From the IMG/VR virus record IMGVR_UViG_3300005613_000008, positions 1 through 64,000 of that record: a stretch of DNA of 64,000 nucleotides, one strand, 5' to 3'. The number at the start of each line of letters is the position of its first letter. The first letter of the stretch is position 1. The stretch is from a virus. Positions 52,001 to 60,613 of the stretch are shown piece by piece. Below the pieces are notes generated by a model. It made no database searches and had not been told where the DNA came from. It saw only the letters and a list, made by a program, of their open reading frames with translations. The position numbers were made by a program, and so were the translations under genes.

Positions 52001-52866
52001 CAAACGATTGGCTCAAATACCACTATGATGTCATTAATGAAGACTCGGTTTACAACAACAATGACCCCGCAGGTTCAGGTTCTACTGCTTACCTCGATTA
52101 CCAGTCTCTAACCGACCTATTCGGCTTCACACGCTCTCAGAAAAAAGACAGCGCAAAAGTACGCCTTGGAGAAATTGCAGACAAGAAAGAGGTTTATGAA
52201 GCCGTTGTTGCCATTCCTTATGTCGTGGAAGCAAACGAAGATTACTCAGGAAACCAAAAGAAGGATGCAATCGAGCGTAAGAAGTTCATTAGCATTCCAA
52301 GGCAGCGCTTTGATGCTGCCCTCAAGGGACGTGAAGGCTCTCAGGACGGTGATTCTCTAGAGACAGCAGGCGAGAGTATCCGCAAGATGGTACAGAAGAT
52401 GAAGCGCTATGTTATGCCACCACAATTCGATTTCATCAATTTCGACCAGATTGATCCAATCGTAATGTACTTCTTTGAGTTCAAGTACGAGTTTGACAAG
52501 GACGATCTCTCCTACATCTGGCAGAACCTTGCTCCGAGAGATTACAAGAAGATCACTTTCCAAGAGGCTTCTGTCGCTCATGATTTGATGAACACAGAGT
52601 TGCTTGAAGAGCAAAATATTATTGACAACCCCAACCTTCGTTGGATGGTATTCAAGGTAAAACAGAAGGCAACCAAAGATTATTATGACCTCATTCCTCC
52701 ACAGATCAAAGCTGCAAGACCTACTAGTAATCTTGATAAGCCCGAGACCGACAAGGATGATGAGTATCTACAGTTCAACTGGCCATACGATTACCTTTCC
52801 TTCGTAGAACTAGTTAAACTTGAAGCTGATGTTCTTTATAAGGCAGATGAAGAAGAAACAGAATGA
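43000..52866 (+). CDS. Giant LamG-domain tail protein (3288 aa), likely adhesin/baseplate-fibre
   Basis: A 3288-residue protein. LamG/concanavalin-like domains are visible at ~170-330 ('VTVEFWLSSSAIS', 'MDEFRFWKVERTAQEIGRN') and ~1650-1930 ('FTFSIWMQPGAVNQEIFNL', 'WNHVAFSVGQYL', 'MDQISMWTTVLSDSEISS'), with a weaker third at ~640-860. The rest is mainly beta, with a charged helical end. Family LamG domains bind sugars or proteins. It probably projects from the baseplate and contacts the host. The ~1650-1930 part is more AT-rich than its flanks. ATG 43000 overlaps the previous gene by 11 nt. Confidence 0.75.
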   Translation: MSIKDLFGKSTNYVSETDQKDAFSDAESSKNVQQITEKQNSFEPQIDYTDPQTFAKYGSAEQYYKSAIDRILDFYPYDGSDAEYNSFYNKSLDIEKYIFNNLYPRTNGYVDFAGSSYISLKGGPHTIAASNTKGLFKDPQSSQRETANIYDEDIYTTEGLPSDYGQGTRESNLLCDFERGVTVEFWLSSSAISSADQQAIFHITGSGQNDELTIFLSGTTGSPFHVRLKENGVTILNDEQVGTTPTTSSILGWNHYALTFKSASLGIASMLYVNGVLDAQTTLGSTGAGTFEQSGSLGYVASGSATETLLNGAMDEFRFWKVERTAQEIGRNWFGQVRGGSNTDISNTTLGVYYKFNEGITGITAQDSVVLDYSGRVSNGTFTGYTLTTRNTGSAIVLAGAAASEYLDPIIYANHPDVSSLRTSLIETGSIYDSNNNASIGSMMPSWVIEEHEETQNDNFTYLMHIVGAYFDKIRLQIAALPDFKTPVYTSSSFKALPFAEHLPASLGLETPQLFVDADVLERFLNRNETQNYEFDLNDTKNLIYLNLYNNLTYLFKSKGTHKAVRNVLRAFNIDDKLVRFNTYANNFVYDLENNLRQTTVYDAVVNFNHADNLGAVVYSTASADSTQLGYISSSNDDKYEDRYGFTLETDVTFPKFIRSIDTFDRNFITASLFGIHSASADSAATEIFDPSIYVFAEREEAYSKNIRFRLSSSLLSTTLTSSNFLGVYNDQPWSLSVRLRPDSFGLTGSVEGVTTSNYILEFTGYNQLLGEIRESFTVTGSVANADAQNLLRSPKRLYVGAQRTDVTGSLINKSDVLVSAVRYWSKNLDNETLKQHAYDFENYGIKDSNKHLSPLDADNAKTLNSHTLVLSYDFSGITTSDGSGEFVVNDISSGSIENRTKFGKLGEISSYLYPAKGVGFGVSSTKAVIKKEFNVHQFINPELAIGENLVQIKTEDDKLFDTLDTIPNYHYLLEKSMYGAISEEMLNFFAGVVDFQNLIGHPVNQYRMEYKELSKLREVFFRRVAEVSEVEKFVDYYKWFDDSISQIISQLVPASADYTADILNTVESHVLERNKYQHRIPMMAFTSSTEGVAFGAEELRYNWDRNHAPVSGLERDNSNWWKERAEREGTISSGDAAVDSDRTQIRNVTTNQTNGGVGRSFTTAGVKYSRSSFKYRTLSKGQVFEAKRTKEIKGGVNFTDDKDIHYTYTALHPAGPVNQDNDIFVPKNVLLGFTDDLVALEDTSDPPENPAAKVKRSILVQHGRDWEDGIGYKNVKSSKAFPFNIVSSSVRSGYNAHVIARATASIEITNLHNDVYGPDMERPMQGPFTEYAVGGHQSRHIKLNTGGDNYLNRPEAWKIALGKCPNTDGAIGMVGADYPYPEANEEGESPYPLTGAQKATYFRDETAKRPVNIRNIQHRTGSTILGNYNHNYDVVHTVGGYSNPRAFIDEQPTLPAIAEGADVVKTILDLERGRNGHFTFVDDYNAGYLTGSGDYKNKTVIVSRFSSPGSPETSAPAFKDFRSGDFSVYNTINNRNWTSRRPFQGVTSSIVSQTTGFRSFDHTGRDFGFTNLAARHSARFFRDSYVESDTDFPNVPRNTPDLNSPGNADDAFTEAPSFHKVHRNNLLRAKVLTTVAEEPSPLNLQNDKAVYLDSTGLTHGCLVSALSGTTQGLVSSIQKNGFTFSIWMQPGAVNQEIFNLVRTNFSGLPALRLHTSFVSSRHRLNVSFVGISGSNKDYAEIYATASAGFDPRNQWNHVAFSVGQYLSSSTTSIYLNGSKLTNFVTNDLIYPDAILYATGTNGNNFRGWGGNLPDGTPSSGPDMAERFYVIGADYNSANAVGNNPFTGAMDQISMWTTVLSDSEISSIYNSGTPYNITGSEVYQNNSASLFAWYKFDDPDSFNGSNIGEYDPVNNAVNDSSGNNRHMFAIAPYSQTNQTTIVSASIPVPLAGDSSTIMVERDSYICDQKYDNLNLHHQIPRSDRQYSWIGASITHTGTCEPRYSGFMKVNSNLAPYYEITGNYYPFFDYVSASAATSGIYQNTTRLSLLALDKTGSAINTLGESTISGALQTPADGERLNALLIRRGDNYGWNWRAHRMQDHPILDREHKENLLTALKNEEIKEFRLPPVSMKGRPVMVNMDVGGENVTLKATHNNEKIYFNERELNDLVFQTEDPTITPFDQLIGVAQDYSLNWVRYSETLFPSTRNEFSSGSRERLGYDNKFWRDSRSERTELGSTGSFELGPGIGGSNSFDVTVKQSSWILDAPEDFTSRTTIQTASHANPYVFMSGTAGELQNGYLFAHVEGGLPPLQKLATQAIGNRASAILSRKQSLTSPNSVVSRTGFAPTASLTHSITDQIQTKGGEALWEAGTYATINIKSGSSFVTSSYPSEPWFDEYGDFREELQLVARDYAIIPEFRISEHINDYVKGGTFNKSSFDTFEIPGTTISSSQQDFYKDYSNSDFLREFASIKDKSGLSAKEIMLTCKAAVRFNPYKGFYPAQRTLDLVSQFSSSFSSGFSINYSGTQYGGFIKSAAGAYRPLIQPLFAPGILYNSIKSGIAVDYPIINTEFKINSFNYSGSSSPDAENYMLAPLVDGGDFDPLTTNPSSSTIWDLRVPFETMIQPGKYIDKIQFLDFEPHPSASINTTASLDTSVSDGIYELMAKNFFGQTGDFFLKNSSYTKIESDLIQDGLKFKTGDVFAARLKIRKSHNGKRFYSNEFGSTGDNSNFATLGAQAFSGSGAGTDFTSISGSFPIPQDPAHNSGFQETFTMYSRPTAFGPAISGRGNETPSFNDYTEAFNSGTLDSLEGYNWAYTPPYYHGESWVDFIFRPDSTKTYTLEDILTETDTVYWRADPGQLSGSGGLNNNYNPKLIHSQFRFGSAAISTGQVAPIYGGLAINKNAMQLDSSLNLFGVERVPKKRKDKFGNTILDENELAGKRWVIQPKWETPMLNFANVTSGSGNITYPTNFSESVPRGMWHQFGEIPTDPSTGVFLEIGDIPNDWLKYHYDVINEDSVYNNNDPAGSGSTAYLDYQSLTDLFGFTRSQKKDSAKVRLGEIADKKEVYEAVVAIPYVVEANEDYSGNQKKDAIERKKFISIPRQRFDAALKGREGSQDGDSLETAGESIRKMVQKMKRYVMPPQFDFINFDQIDPIVMYFFEFKYEFDKDDLSYIWQNLAPRDYKKITFQEASVAHDLMNTELLEEQNIIDNPNLRWMVFKVKQKATKDYYDLIPPQIKAARPTSNLDKPETDKDDEYLQFNWPYDYLSFVELVKLEADVLYKADEEETE

Positions 52867-53861
52867 AGTTCCTAAACAAGAAAGAGCAGGTTTTTGACAT
52901 TCAGCTTACCCCCTACGGCAAGCAGAAGTTGTCTATGGGAAAGCTCAATCCAACTTATTATGCCTTCTTTGACGACAACATTCTCTATGACATCCAGTAT
53001 GCTCATTCTGGAGCATCCGAGACCCAAAACGACATCCATAAAAGAATCAAACAAGAGACTGCTTATCTTGAGAGTCAAGTATTATTTAATCAGATAATGT
53101 CTGGAACTCTTGTTGATGGTGGAACATTTGATACAGTCACCCTAAAACAACTTGATAATCTCTACACTACGGAAGCTTTCATTGGCGATGCGCTTTTGCA
53201 ATCAGAAGAGCAGAAAGTCGCTCCTGCTTGGAAAGTTATCACAATGCAGGGGCACATTTCATCTTCTGTTTCAACACCGCAGGGAGTTCTAAACAATTCT
53301 ACAAAGAATAGAAACAAAGCAGAGGCAGGTATAACACAAATCAATATTAGTGTCAATTATTCTTTGAGAGCTATGCCGTTGGAAACTCGTGTTTCATTTG
53401 ATAATTTAAGGCAAATCCAAGACACTTCCAATGTCTTTGCTGATGATACTGTAGTTCGTTTAGAAACAGAAGATGCCTTGATTTATGTTGAAGAGTTAAA
53501 CACCGAGCTACTTGTTGATAACTTTGACATTGAAGTATTTGAGGTTCCAGAAGACATTGAGAATAGCGAGTTGCGTCGTCTCTATTTCAAGAATAAGGTT
53601 CCGCAAGTTGTGGATGGAATGTTGGTTCATTCTGCTCCTGTCGAAAACACACAAGAACTAGACAAAGATAGCGTTGAATACTACTTCACTCTTGATAGAG
53701 ACTATCAGATCGATCCAAAGATCGCCTGCAAGTACATCAATCAGTTCAACACAGAGGACTATTTAATAGACCTAGATTTCGATTGTGAAGACATAGAGGG
53801 TGAAGACCTCTACTTTGATATCTACGGCAGAGTTACGGAGTCAGAGATATGTCCAGATTAA
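52863..53861 (+). CDS. Tail/baseplate structural protein with shared N-terminal module
   Basis: A 332-residue acidic protein. The start 'VFDIQLTPYGKQKLSMGK' then 'YYAFFDDNILYD' matches the plan of the protein at 60660 ('ILDAVLTDVGRKRMAEGN', 'FGLGDDEIDY'), so the two share an N-terminal module of ~40 residues, probably an assembly or docking domain. The rest is not recognised. It overlaps both neighbours in the structural run. Confidence 0.65.
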   Translation: MKFLNKKEQVFDIQLTPYGKQKLSMGKLNPTYYAFFDDNILYDIQYAHSGASETQNDIHKRIKQETAYLESQVLFNQIMSGTLVDGGTFDTVTLKQLDNLYTTEAFIGDALLQSEEQKVAPAWKVITMQGHISSSVSTPQGVLNNSTKNRNKAEAGITQINISVNYSLRAMPLETRVSFDNLRQIQDTSNVFADDTVVRLETEDALIYVEELNTELLVDNFDIEVFEVPEDIENSELRRLYFKNKVPQVVDGMLVHSAPVENTQELDKDSVEYYFTLDRDYQIDPKIACKYINQFNTEDYLIDLDFDCEDIEGEDLYFDIYGRVTESEICPD

Positions 53862-56437
53862 TCTTTGAAGGCGATACGATAAGCCGTTTTGGCAAGAAGA
53901 TTCCAACTCCGTTTATCGAAAAAATAAAGATTTTTGAAGATAAGATTGAAGCAGAATTGGCGATCTATCTTCATATCACAGATGATGCGACAACTAACCA
54001 GCAAATTTATGAAGATTTAAACAATTTCGTTTTGTTTACTCCTGGCGAGAGGAATGGAATCTCAGTGATGGATTCTTTTGAAATTGTTAGAGATACAATT
54101 TATAACTCTAAATCTCAGAGATTTGCAAAACTTTTTTATAAAGAAAGCAAGAATTTTGACTTTGAGCGTTTAGGAAATAGAGAGCTTTATTATTATTGTT
54201 ATATTTCGATCTCAAGCGATGAAAGTGGAAACTCAAACACCAACTTAAACGAAGTGACTAGAAACACCTTAGTTTCAGCTATTGGAGCAAACACCTATGA
54301 TGAGAGAAAAAATTACTCCTCTCCTTTAGTTTACGAAAAGGTTTTAAATTTTGGAGGCGAGATAGCAAATGAGCCAATTTTAATTTACGAAAATTCATTA
54401 GGACTTCCTTATGAGTCTATCCCGCTACAATCAATTCAGAAAGATTACTACAAAACCATTGATTCATTTCGAGAAGACTTAAAAAAACAAATTGATGATC
54501 TTGTTGTTTCCTATGGAACAACTGAAGATCAACAGTTACAATCTTTTTTGGATAGTATTTCTTATATTGCTCAAACAGAAAGCAATGGTGTTATCTTTTT
54601 AACAGAGCTTGATAGGGTTAGGAACTCTTTTCCATCTAGAACTAGCACTAGTCAACTTGGGGTTCTCTATAATAGATTAAAGACAATAATTTTCTCAGCA
54701 AATGATGCCTTGATTCTGGGTGAAAGTTTGCAAAAAAAGATTGTCCCTAACACAAAATTAGTTGATTTGAGAGGTACGTTTCTTGGTCCAACACCCGAAT
54801 GGAGAAGAAGAGAAGAAGATTCTTATGAACCAAGGGTCGATGGTACAGGAGACATTCTTTATCGCACTGTTTTCATGGAAAGACAGCAGATCGAGGCTCC
54901 AAAAATTGCAACACTATCAACCGGCGAAGAAAGACTTTACGATGCTGGTTCTGGAATAACAGTTCCTGATTTTGATGTAACTTCTATTTTTGGTTATTTC
55001 TTTTTTGATTATGAAAAATCATTACACAAAAAGAGCAATATTTCGCAAGTTTATGAAGTTCAAAAACTTTTAGATATTTTTGGTAATGGGGTTTTGGATC
55101 CTTATTTTCAAATTGAAAAAACAGAACTAAGAAAATTTAGGTATAATGATGAGGAGAGAAGAATTACAACTCCCTATAAAGACAATCTCCCCCTTACTCA
55201 ACTTCTTACTCCGTCATCTGAAATAACTCCAGTTCGCAAGGTAGTTTACTCAGGCGAAGGGGGAGAGAATAGTTCTACAGAAATACCTTATGTTGTTCCA
55301 AGAGCGTTTGATACAGTAAGTGGACTAGAGGGCTATAGGCTGATTGCTTTTGAATTTCAAGATTTTGAAATCTCGAATGTTTCCACTTTACCAGGGCAAT
55401 CTTATCGATTCAATGTTTTCATAGATGATAACACTCTTGATTTTTATAAAATGCTTGTAGAGCAGTTTGAAGAAAATATAAATTTATTAAAAGAATATCT
55501 AAGTTTTGCAGAAGAATTTTGTAGCTATAACAACATAGATGATAGATTTAATGATTTTTTTACTAAAGCAGTAACTGAATTTTATGTTCAAAAGGGCTCA
55601 AAGCCTTGGCAATTGGTTCCAAAACTTTATGCCATTCATGCTGATTTGATTAGAGACAAATTTTCTGGTGTTCGCTCTTCTATTGCTAAATTTGCGGAAG
55701 AGCAGGCAATTTTAATTTCACCTGAAAATGGAACGCTTGAGCAACTTAGGAATTTTACTGAAACTGTTGAGGGATTCTACAATAAATATTATAGCTATGA
55801 CACTGGCGAAATCACAGTTCAAATTTCCGCAAGAATAAGTCCAGATGGAAATCTTCAACCAAGTCTTAGGGATAATGTTAGATTTATAGCAACAATTGGT
55901 TGGGATGATCTTCCAGATGTGATTGATTTTACTGTAGATCCACAACCGCCTTCAAAAATAAAATTGTGGAACGGAGAAGAGAAATTTGCAGATAAACAGG
56001 ATATAGAGACTTTTATAGATACTAGAGCCGCAACATTGGCTGCTGCTCGTGGTGAAGGCAAGAGTTTTGAACAATTTAAAACAGATAATGAAGGTTTTGA
56101 GACACTTGAAGGGCTTATACCAAGATTGGATACAGCGCAAAGTGTAAAAATAAGAAAATTTATAAATTTGATTATGAAATTCCTGTCGAGATTGCCGACA
56201 TCGGGAGACTCTTACACAGCAAGAAAGTCAGATATCAATTCGGAAATAGATTCTATGTTAAGCAGAAGCGGACCACAGATATATAAAGATTTGTCAGACA
56301 ATGATATAGATTTTATTCGTTCAAATAAAGCAGTCTTCGGCAACATAGGTTTAATGTATATCAAAGCTGAAAAAGAAAACATTATTTCAGACACCAATAA
56401 ATGGTTCAGAAGAAAAACCAAAAACATAAGGAACTAA
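53849..56437 (+). CDS. Large structural protein, function unknown
   Basis: An 862-residue protein beginning MSRLIFEGDTISRFGKKI, with CGGAG upstream of ATG 53849. It is mixed alpha/beta with long charged helices and no membrane segment or enzyme motif. Position in the baseplate/tail run and coupling to both neighbours make a virion component likely. It is visibly more AT-rich than the giant LamG gene before it. I cannot assign a family. Confidence 0.6.
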   Translation: MSRLIFEGDTISRFGKKIPTPFIEKIKIFEDKIEAELAIYLHITDDATTNQQIYEDLNNFVLFTPGERNGISVMDSFEIVRDTIYNSKSQRFAKLFYKESKNFDFERLGNRELYYYCYISISSDESGNSNTNLNEVTRNTLVSAIGANTYDERKNYSSPLVYEKVLNFGGEIANEPILIYENSLGLPYESIPLQSIQKDYYKTIDSFREDLKKQIDDLVVSYGTTEDQQLQSFLDSISYIAQTESNGVIFLTELDRVRNSFPSRTSTSQLGVLYNRLKTIIFSANDALILGESLQKKIVPNTKLVDLRGTFLGPTPEWRRREEDSYEPRVDGTGDILYRTVFMERQQIEAPKIATLSTGEERLYDAGSGITVPDFDVTSIFGYFFFDYEKSLHKKSNISQVYEVQKLLDIFGNGVLDPYFQIEKTELRKFRYNDEERRITTPYKDNLPLTQLLTPSSEITPVRKVVYSGEGGENSSTEIPYVVPRAFDTVSGLEGYRLIAFEFQDFEISNVSTLPGQSYRFNVFIDDNTLDFYKMLVEQFEENINLLKEYLSFAEEFCSYNNIDDRFNDFFTKAVTEFYVQKGSKPWQLVPKLYAIHADLIRDKFSGVRSSIAKFAEEQAILISPENGTLEQLRNFTETVEGFYNKYYSYDTGEITVQISARISPDGNLQPSLRDNVRFIATIGWDDLPDVIDFTVDPQPPSKIKLWNGEEKFADKQDIETFIDTRAATLAAARGEGKSFEQFKTDNEGFETLEGLIPRLDTAQSVKIRKFINLIMKFLSRLPTSGDSYTARKSDINSEIDSMLSRSGPQIYKDLSDNDIDFIRSNKAVFGNIGLMYIKAEKENIISDTNKWFRRKTKNIRN

Positions 56438-56439
56438 AC

Positions 56440-56931
56440 ATGCCAAAGCAAATAGATATAGAAGTTTTTTTAAGTGAAGAAATCACAGAAATAATAACTA
56501 TAAAAGACTCGCAAGAAGCAAAAAAGATTCTTGATAAAAATAAGCTTGGCTCTAACTTTGTAGAAGATGGGAGAATGAATGATTGTTATAATTTTCTAAC
56601 AATCATGGGTGTCTCAGTAGTATCCGTTAAACAAAAAAACTTTTCTTTAAAACAGATTTCAACAGATAATGAATTCATTAAAAATCCAAACATTATAGAA
56701 TCTAAAGATTACAAAGAAACACAGAATGAATACGATAAGCCAGATGATAAATTTCCAAACGAAAGTGATCCATTCTATCAACTTGATGACTACCGCGATT
56801 ATAGCGAAACAAAAACAAAAACGATAAATAGCATAGACAAAAGCGATGTCTTGGTCGATGTGATAGAGGACATTTTGAAAATAAACCTAGTAAATAATAG
56901 TTCTGTAAAACAATTTAAGGACTTAAGCTGA
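56440..56931 (+). CDS. Small acidic structural-region protein
   Basis: A 163-residue protein. ATG 56440 is chosen over the track's upstream in-frame start because AAGGAAC lies just before it and the earlier start lies inside the preceding gene. It begins MPKQIDIEVFLSEEI, with alternating strands and helices and a polar, low-complexity middle ('DKPDDKFPNESDPFYQ'). No domain is recognised. It is followed by a TGATG overlap. Confidence 0.6.
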   Translation: MPKQIDIEVFLSEEITEIITIKDSQEAKKILDKNKLGSNFVEDGRMNDCYNFLTIMGVSVVSVKQKNFSLKQISTDNEFIKNPNIIESKDYKETQNEYDKPDDKFPNESDPFYQLDDYRDYSETKTKTINSIDKSDVLVDVIEDILKINLVNNSSVKQFKDLS

Positions 56932-57743
56932 TGGCAAAAATAGTTTTAAGAAAACCAAAAAAAATAGTTTTAAGACAACCAAGAATAGCAGAAACCACGA
57001 ATATTGATAGAGGACGGAATGACATTACCAGTGGACTTGAGAGTGCTGGAAGTGCTCAGACTATCGAAAGTTCTCCACTTCTTCAGAACAACCAGCCTAT
57101 TGTTACCAGTGGTCTTAGGAGTGCTGGAAGTGCTCAGACTATCGAAGATTCAGTATCAACAACAGGGGATTTGCTAACAGAAAGACAAATAGAAGAAAGA
57201 GAAGAGGTACTAACAGAAAGGGGAGGTTCATCTTCTAGAACTCAAGTATTTGGAGACGAAGAGGACGAAGAATTGAGAATTGGCGGAAGTAGTGTACTTT
57301 TAGGTTTTGATACAGATTTTATTTCCGATGGTTTTTACCAATCATTGAGTCCAAGATTTGGAAATTCAAACTTAGAAGCTCGCGCACGTTCTGCCAATTC
57401 TGTCTTAATAAATAGAACTAGATTATATACTGGTAGAAAATTGGTTTTTGATTATACTCCGATTTCAAGATTTCCAAAACTCAATGTAGCACCACTCACA
57501 AGAGAAATCATTTACTCTGATCTAGAAAAAAATAAACTCTATACAATACTCAACAAAGACAAGACAAACAAGACACAAGCAAGAGAGGCAATAGAAAGTT
57601 ATCTAAATTTGGCGTCACAAGAAGAAATAGAAGATTCAATCATTACAAATCGCTTTGAAAGCAAAAAGAAAATCAAACTATCTTCTGTATCTGAAAATCT
57701 CGTAACAACAAATCCCGGTTCTGGTGGAGGATCTAGTTACTAA
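56931..57743 (+). CDS. Repeat-containing structural-region protein
   Basis: A 270-residue protein. The N-terminus 'KIVLRKPKKIVLRQPR' is an 8-residue tandem duplication rich in basic residues. At ~32-72 the sequence 'TSGL(E/R)SAGSAQTIE' occurs twice with a 26-residue period, matched by a near-identical DNA repeat. A serine/glutamate-rich linker and an alpha/beta C-terminal half ending in 'NPGSGGGSSY' follow. Basic N-terminus and repeats suggest a flexible connector within the tail. Function unknown. Confidence 0.6.
   Translation: MAKIVLRKPKKIVLRQPRIAETTNIDRGRNDITSGLESAGSAQTIESSPLLQNNQPIVTSGLRSAGSAQTIEDSVSTTGDLLTERQIEEREEVLTERGGSSSRTQVFGDEEDEELRIGGSSVLLGFDTDFISDGFYQSLSPRFGNSNLEARARSANSVLINRTRLYTGRKLVFDYTPISRFPKLNVAPLTREIIYSDLEKNKLYTILNKDKTNKTQAREAIESYLNLASQEEIEDSIITNRFESKKKIKLSSVSENLVTTNPGSGGGSSY
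57024..57147 (+). repeat. In-frame direct repeat inside the 56931 gene
   Basis: Two copies of about 45 bp, near 57024-57069 and 57102-57147, offset by exactly 78 bp (26 codons), differing at only a few positions around GTGCTGGAAGTGCTCAGACT. The high identity indicates a recent duplication or continuing homogenisation. Confidence 0.85.
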
Positions 57744-57745
57744 AA

Positions 57746-60613
57746 ATGACAATCAAGACCATCAACATAGCAGACTCAAATCTGATTTCTGGCTCTTCTG
57801 AATTGATTCGCCAAGCCCTCGGTGGCTATTGGCAGTCAAGCGACACCACTCTGACTGCGATCAAGACCGAACAACTTTCTCAACAAGTAATTACAGATTT
57901 TGATAGCAACTATGCAGGAACTAACGCTCCTGTCGATCCAACTTCTTTGATCGATTCAGTTAGATATGCCTCTCGCCTTTACGGAACCTCAGACCCATCA
58001 AAAATCCGTTCAGACGAAGAATGGAAAGCTTATGTGGTTGGCGGCACTTTTGGGGCTGCATCCTACCCTGGCGTCTATAATGAGGCAATCTATTTTGACC
58101 ACAAAACCCAGATTGAACTGCCGTTATTTAATAATGAATTAACAGGCAATGATACAATAACTGGAAGAGCAGTAGCCCAATTTTATAACCAATACGAAAG
58201 ATATCAAAATAATCTTGTAAATGTGGCATCGGAACATCTACTTCCAAACTTCTACTTTTTGATTGACAACGGAATTTCAGATCTCGACATCGCCAAGATG
58301 ATCACTCTTGATGGAACAATAGGTAGTGATTATTTTAGCTATGCTGGGTTTATAAGAGAATTAATAGAAGAACAACAAACTATTATTACTTCATCTGCCG
58401 TGCGCGCCCGCGATATTGGAGGAAACTTCTCCCAGAGAATTAATAATTTTATTAATTTTGTATTTCAAGCTGAGGTCTCAGACCCAACGGGTTCTAATCA
58501 AATTAATACACTCTTCTCTAACGTTGCTTCTGATAAGGGTGTCCCACGTTACAGCTACAATAACATCAAAGATTATCTTAATGTTTCTTATGTTAACCAC
58601 ACTTATCAAGATTCTACAGCACAAAGACTTCAAACAAGATTACAAAACATTATGTTTTTGGAACCAAGCGTCCTAAATGAACATAACAATAAAAAGATAG
58701 CGACTGATTTCTCTTTTCTGAAAGATGATAAACAACAAGCAGTCTATTCTTTGATGCCGATGGCTAACGACATAAGTTTTGATGTGGATGTTAACACCAT
58801 CGGGCTAAAGCAAATAATAAAAGATAACGATTATGCTCCAAGATTTCTCAAGACGCTAAAAGAGATTTTTACAAACGAGATTGATCTCAAGCCAACACCC
58901 TATTCCTTCACCCTTGAAGACGCTTACAACAAAGACGTTACCGCAAGACAACTAAACATAGTTGATCTCCCCGAGATGCTTCTTTATGACTACGAGAATC
59001 TTTTATCAAGAACCAATAATGTTTTCTTTTATGGCGATTCATCAACAGAGGTGAAGGCAGCTTTCGACAACACAGGCGTTTACAGGTTTATTAACTCCGA
59101 GATAGCAATCAACACCCTGAACGATGTCGTTGGAATGATTAATACTAATTTTTCACCACCTGAAACTTTAGAACATTTCTTGAATGACCCTGTGACAACA
59201 GATAAAGGACACGAAGTTCTTGCCTACAGAGTTCAGAAAATAGGTGGTCCGCCTACTGGCGATTCACGAACTGAAAACACATTACAGAACTTCTGGTTTT
59301 TCAATCAGGACAGCGCAATTAAGTATGTGGACACTCAAGTCAAATACGGAACAGACTACACTTATAAGATCTTCTCTTATGTCGCAGTTCAGGGTTACAA
59401 ATACAGATTATCCGATCTCGCCGTAACAAGACAGATAGCAAAAGACGAAGACATTTATTGTTTAGAATTTTATGACCCAATGACAGGTGAAACTTCTGCG
59501 AATATTTTCAGCGATGATCAAACAATTGGAATTGAGACCACAAACGAAGCAAACAAGCGAGTGAAACAAGAGTGGCAAGAAGAGGTAAACGCCCTTCTTG
59601 CTCTAATACCCACCGCTCCCGCATCTGATGTGCCTGATTTGGTAGAGCAGTTGAGAGTATTAAATGAAGAAGATCCTCGCGCTGTCTTGGTGGCTAGCTC
59701 TTCCGAGGCCGATGTTAATCGGTTCTTTACTAACGCTCAAGCAAAATCAACATTCCGATACCTTGCTGATCTTAATATAAACATTGAGCCATCTCTCAAG
59801 ATTGTAGAGGTACCAATCCAAGAAAAAACATTCAAAATTTTGGACAACCCACCAAACGATCTTATTGCGACCCCACATCACATTAAAGATCAAAGCAATA
59901 GGTTGGCTTTCTTTTTGTCCTACGACACGTTCTCTCCAAACACAGTGCCTTACCCAGTTGCTCTAACATCACAGGACGTTCAAAACAAGGCTGACTATTT
60001 GACTGCCAATGACTTGTCAGAAAATAGCTTTATTGAAAGCGAATCAGTCTCTATGGCTGAAACCTTCGAGGTCTATCGCCTTTCAAGAAAACCAACTTCT
60101 TACCAAGACTTTGAGAACAACCTACGCAAGTCAATTGATTTAAGAATCCTGAAACAAGGTCGTATCAAGTTGGATGCAATGTTCATGGAGAAGGTGCGTC
60201 CAAATCAAAAATACTACTACACCTTCCGCGCAATAAACGAGAATGGTATCGCGGGTGAGTTCACGCCAATCTTTGAGGCTGAACTAATCAACGATGGCGG
60301 TTATATTTACGGCAACTTCAATCAATTAACAGCCGAAGATTTGGTTACAGATGACATTTCCGAACCATTAATGTCATTCAAGAAACTATTTAATGTCGTT
60401 CCCAACATTCAGCATTTGATTTTAGACTCTACAAATGTAGATTTCTCCAAGTCAGCGTTTGAAGAAGTTGGCAATTTCAAACTAGGAACAGCAGAAGAGT
60501 CGCTATTTAGCTCTGACGAAGAGAAGAGCAAGACCTTCAAGCTTCGTTTGACTTCAAAGAAAACTGGAAAGAAAATTGATCTCAACATTACATTTAACAA
60601 GACGAATGGTTGA
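57746..60613 (+). CDS. Large tail structural protein
   Basis: A 955-residue protein starting MTIKTINIADSNLISG. Mainly beta, with segments resembling fibronectin-type strands around 520-560 ('YTYKIFSYVAVQGYKYR') and near 830 ('YYYTFRAINENGIAGEF'), the latter a good Fn3-like closing strand. No enzymatic motif. The run of large proteins around it suggests a tail or baseplate-periphery component. The GGAGG at 57726-57730 is 15 bases upstream, so initiation may be coupled to the preceding stop. Confidence 0.6.
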   Translation: MTIKTINIADSNLISGSSELIRQALGGYWQSSDTTLTAIKTEQLSQQVITDFDSNYAGTNAPVDPTSLIDSVRYASRLYGTSDPSKIRSDEEWKAYVVGGTFGAASYPGVYNEAIYFDHKTQIELPLFNNELTGNDTITGRAVAQFYNQYERYQNNLVNVASEHLLPNFYFLIDNGISDLDIAKMITLDGTIGSDYFSYAGFIRELIEEQQTIITSSAVRARDIGGNFSQRINNFINFVFQAEVSDPTGSNQINTLFSNVASDKGVPRYSYNNIKDYLNVSYVNHTYQDSTAQRLQTRLQNIMFLEPSVLNEHNNKKIATDFSFLKDDKQQAVYSLMPMANDISFDVDVNTIGLKQIIKDNDYAPRFLKTLKEIFTNEIDLKPTPYSFTLEDAYNKDVTARQLNIVDLPEMLLYDYENLLSRTNNVFFYGDSSTEVKAAFDNTGVYRFINSEIAINTLNDVVGMINTNFSPPETLEHFLNDPVTTDKGHEVLAYRVQKIGGPPTGDSRTENTLQNFWFFNQDSAIKYVDTQVKYGTDYTYKIFSYVAVQGYKYRLSDLAVTRQIAKDEDIYCLEFYDPMTGETSANIFSDDQTIGIETTNEANKRVKQEWQEEVNALLALIPTAPASDVPDLVEQLRVLNEEDPRAVLVASSSEADVNRFFTNAQAKSTFRYLADLNINIEPSLKIVEVPIQEKTFKILDNPPNDLIATPHHIKDQSNRLAFFLSYDTFSPNTVPYPVALTSQDVQNKADYLTANDLSENSFIESESVSMAETFEVYRLSRKPTSYQDFENNLRKSIDLRILKQGRIKLDAMFMEKVRPNQKYYYTFRAINENGIAGEFTPIFEAELINDGGYIYGNFNQLTAEDLVTDDISEPLMSFKKLFNVVPNIQHLILDSTNVDFSKSAFEEVGNFKLGTAEESLFSSDEEKSKTFKLRLTSKKTGKKIDLNITFNKTNG

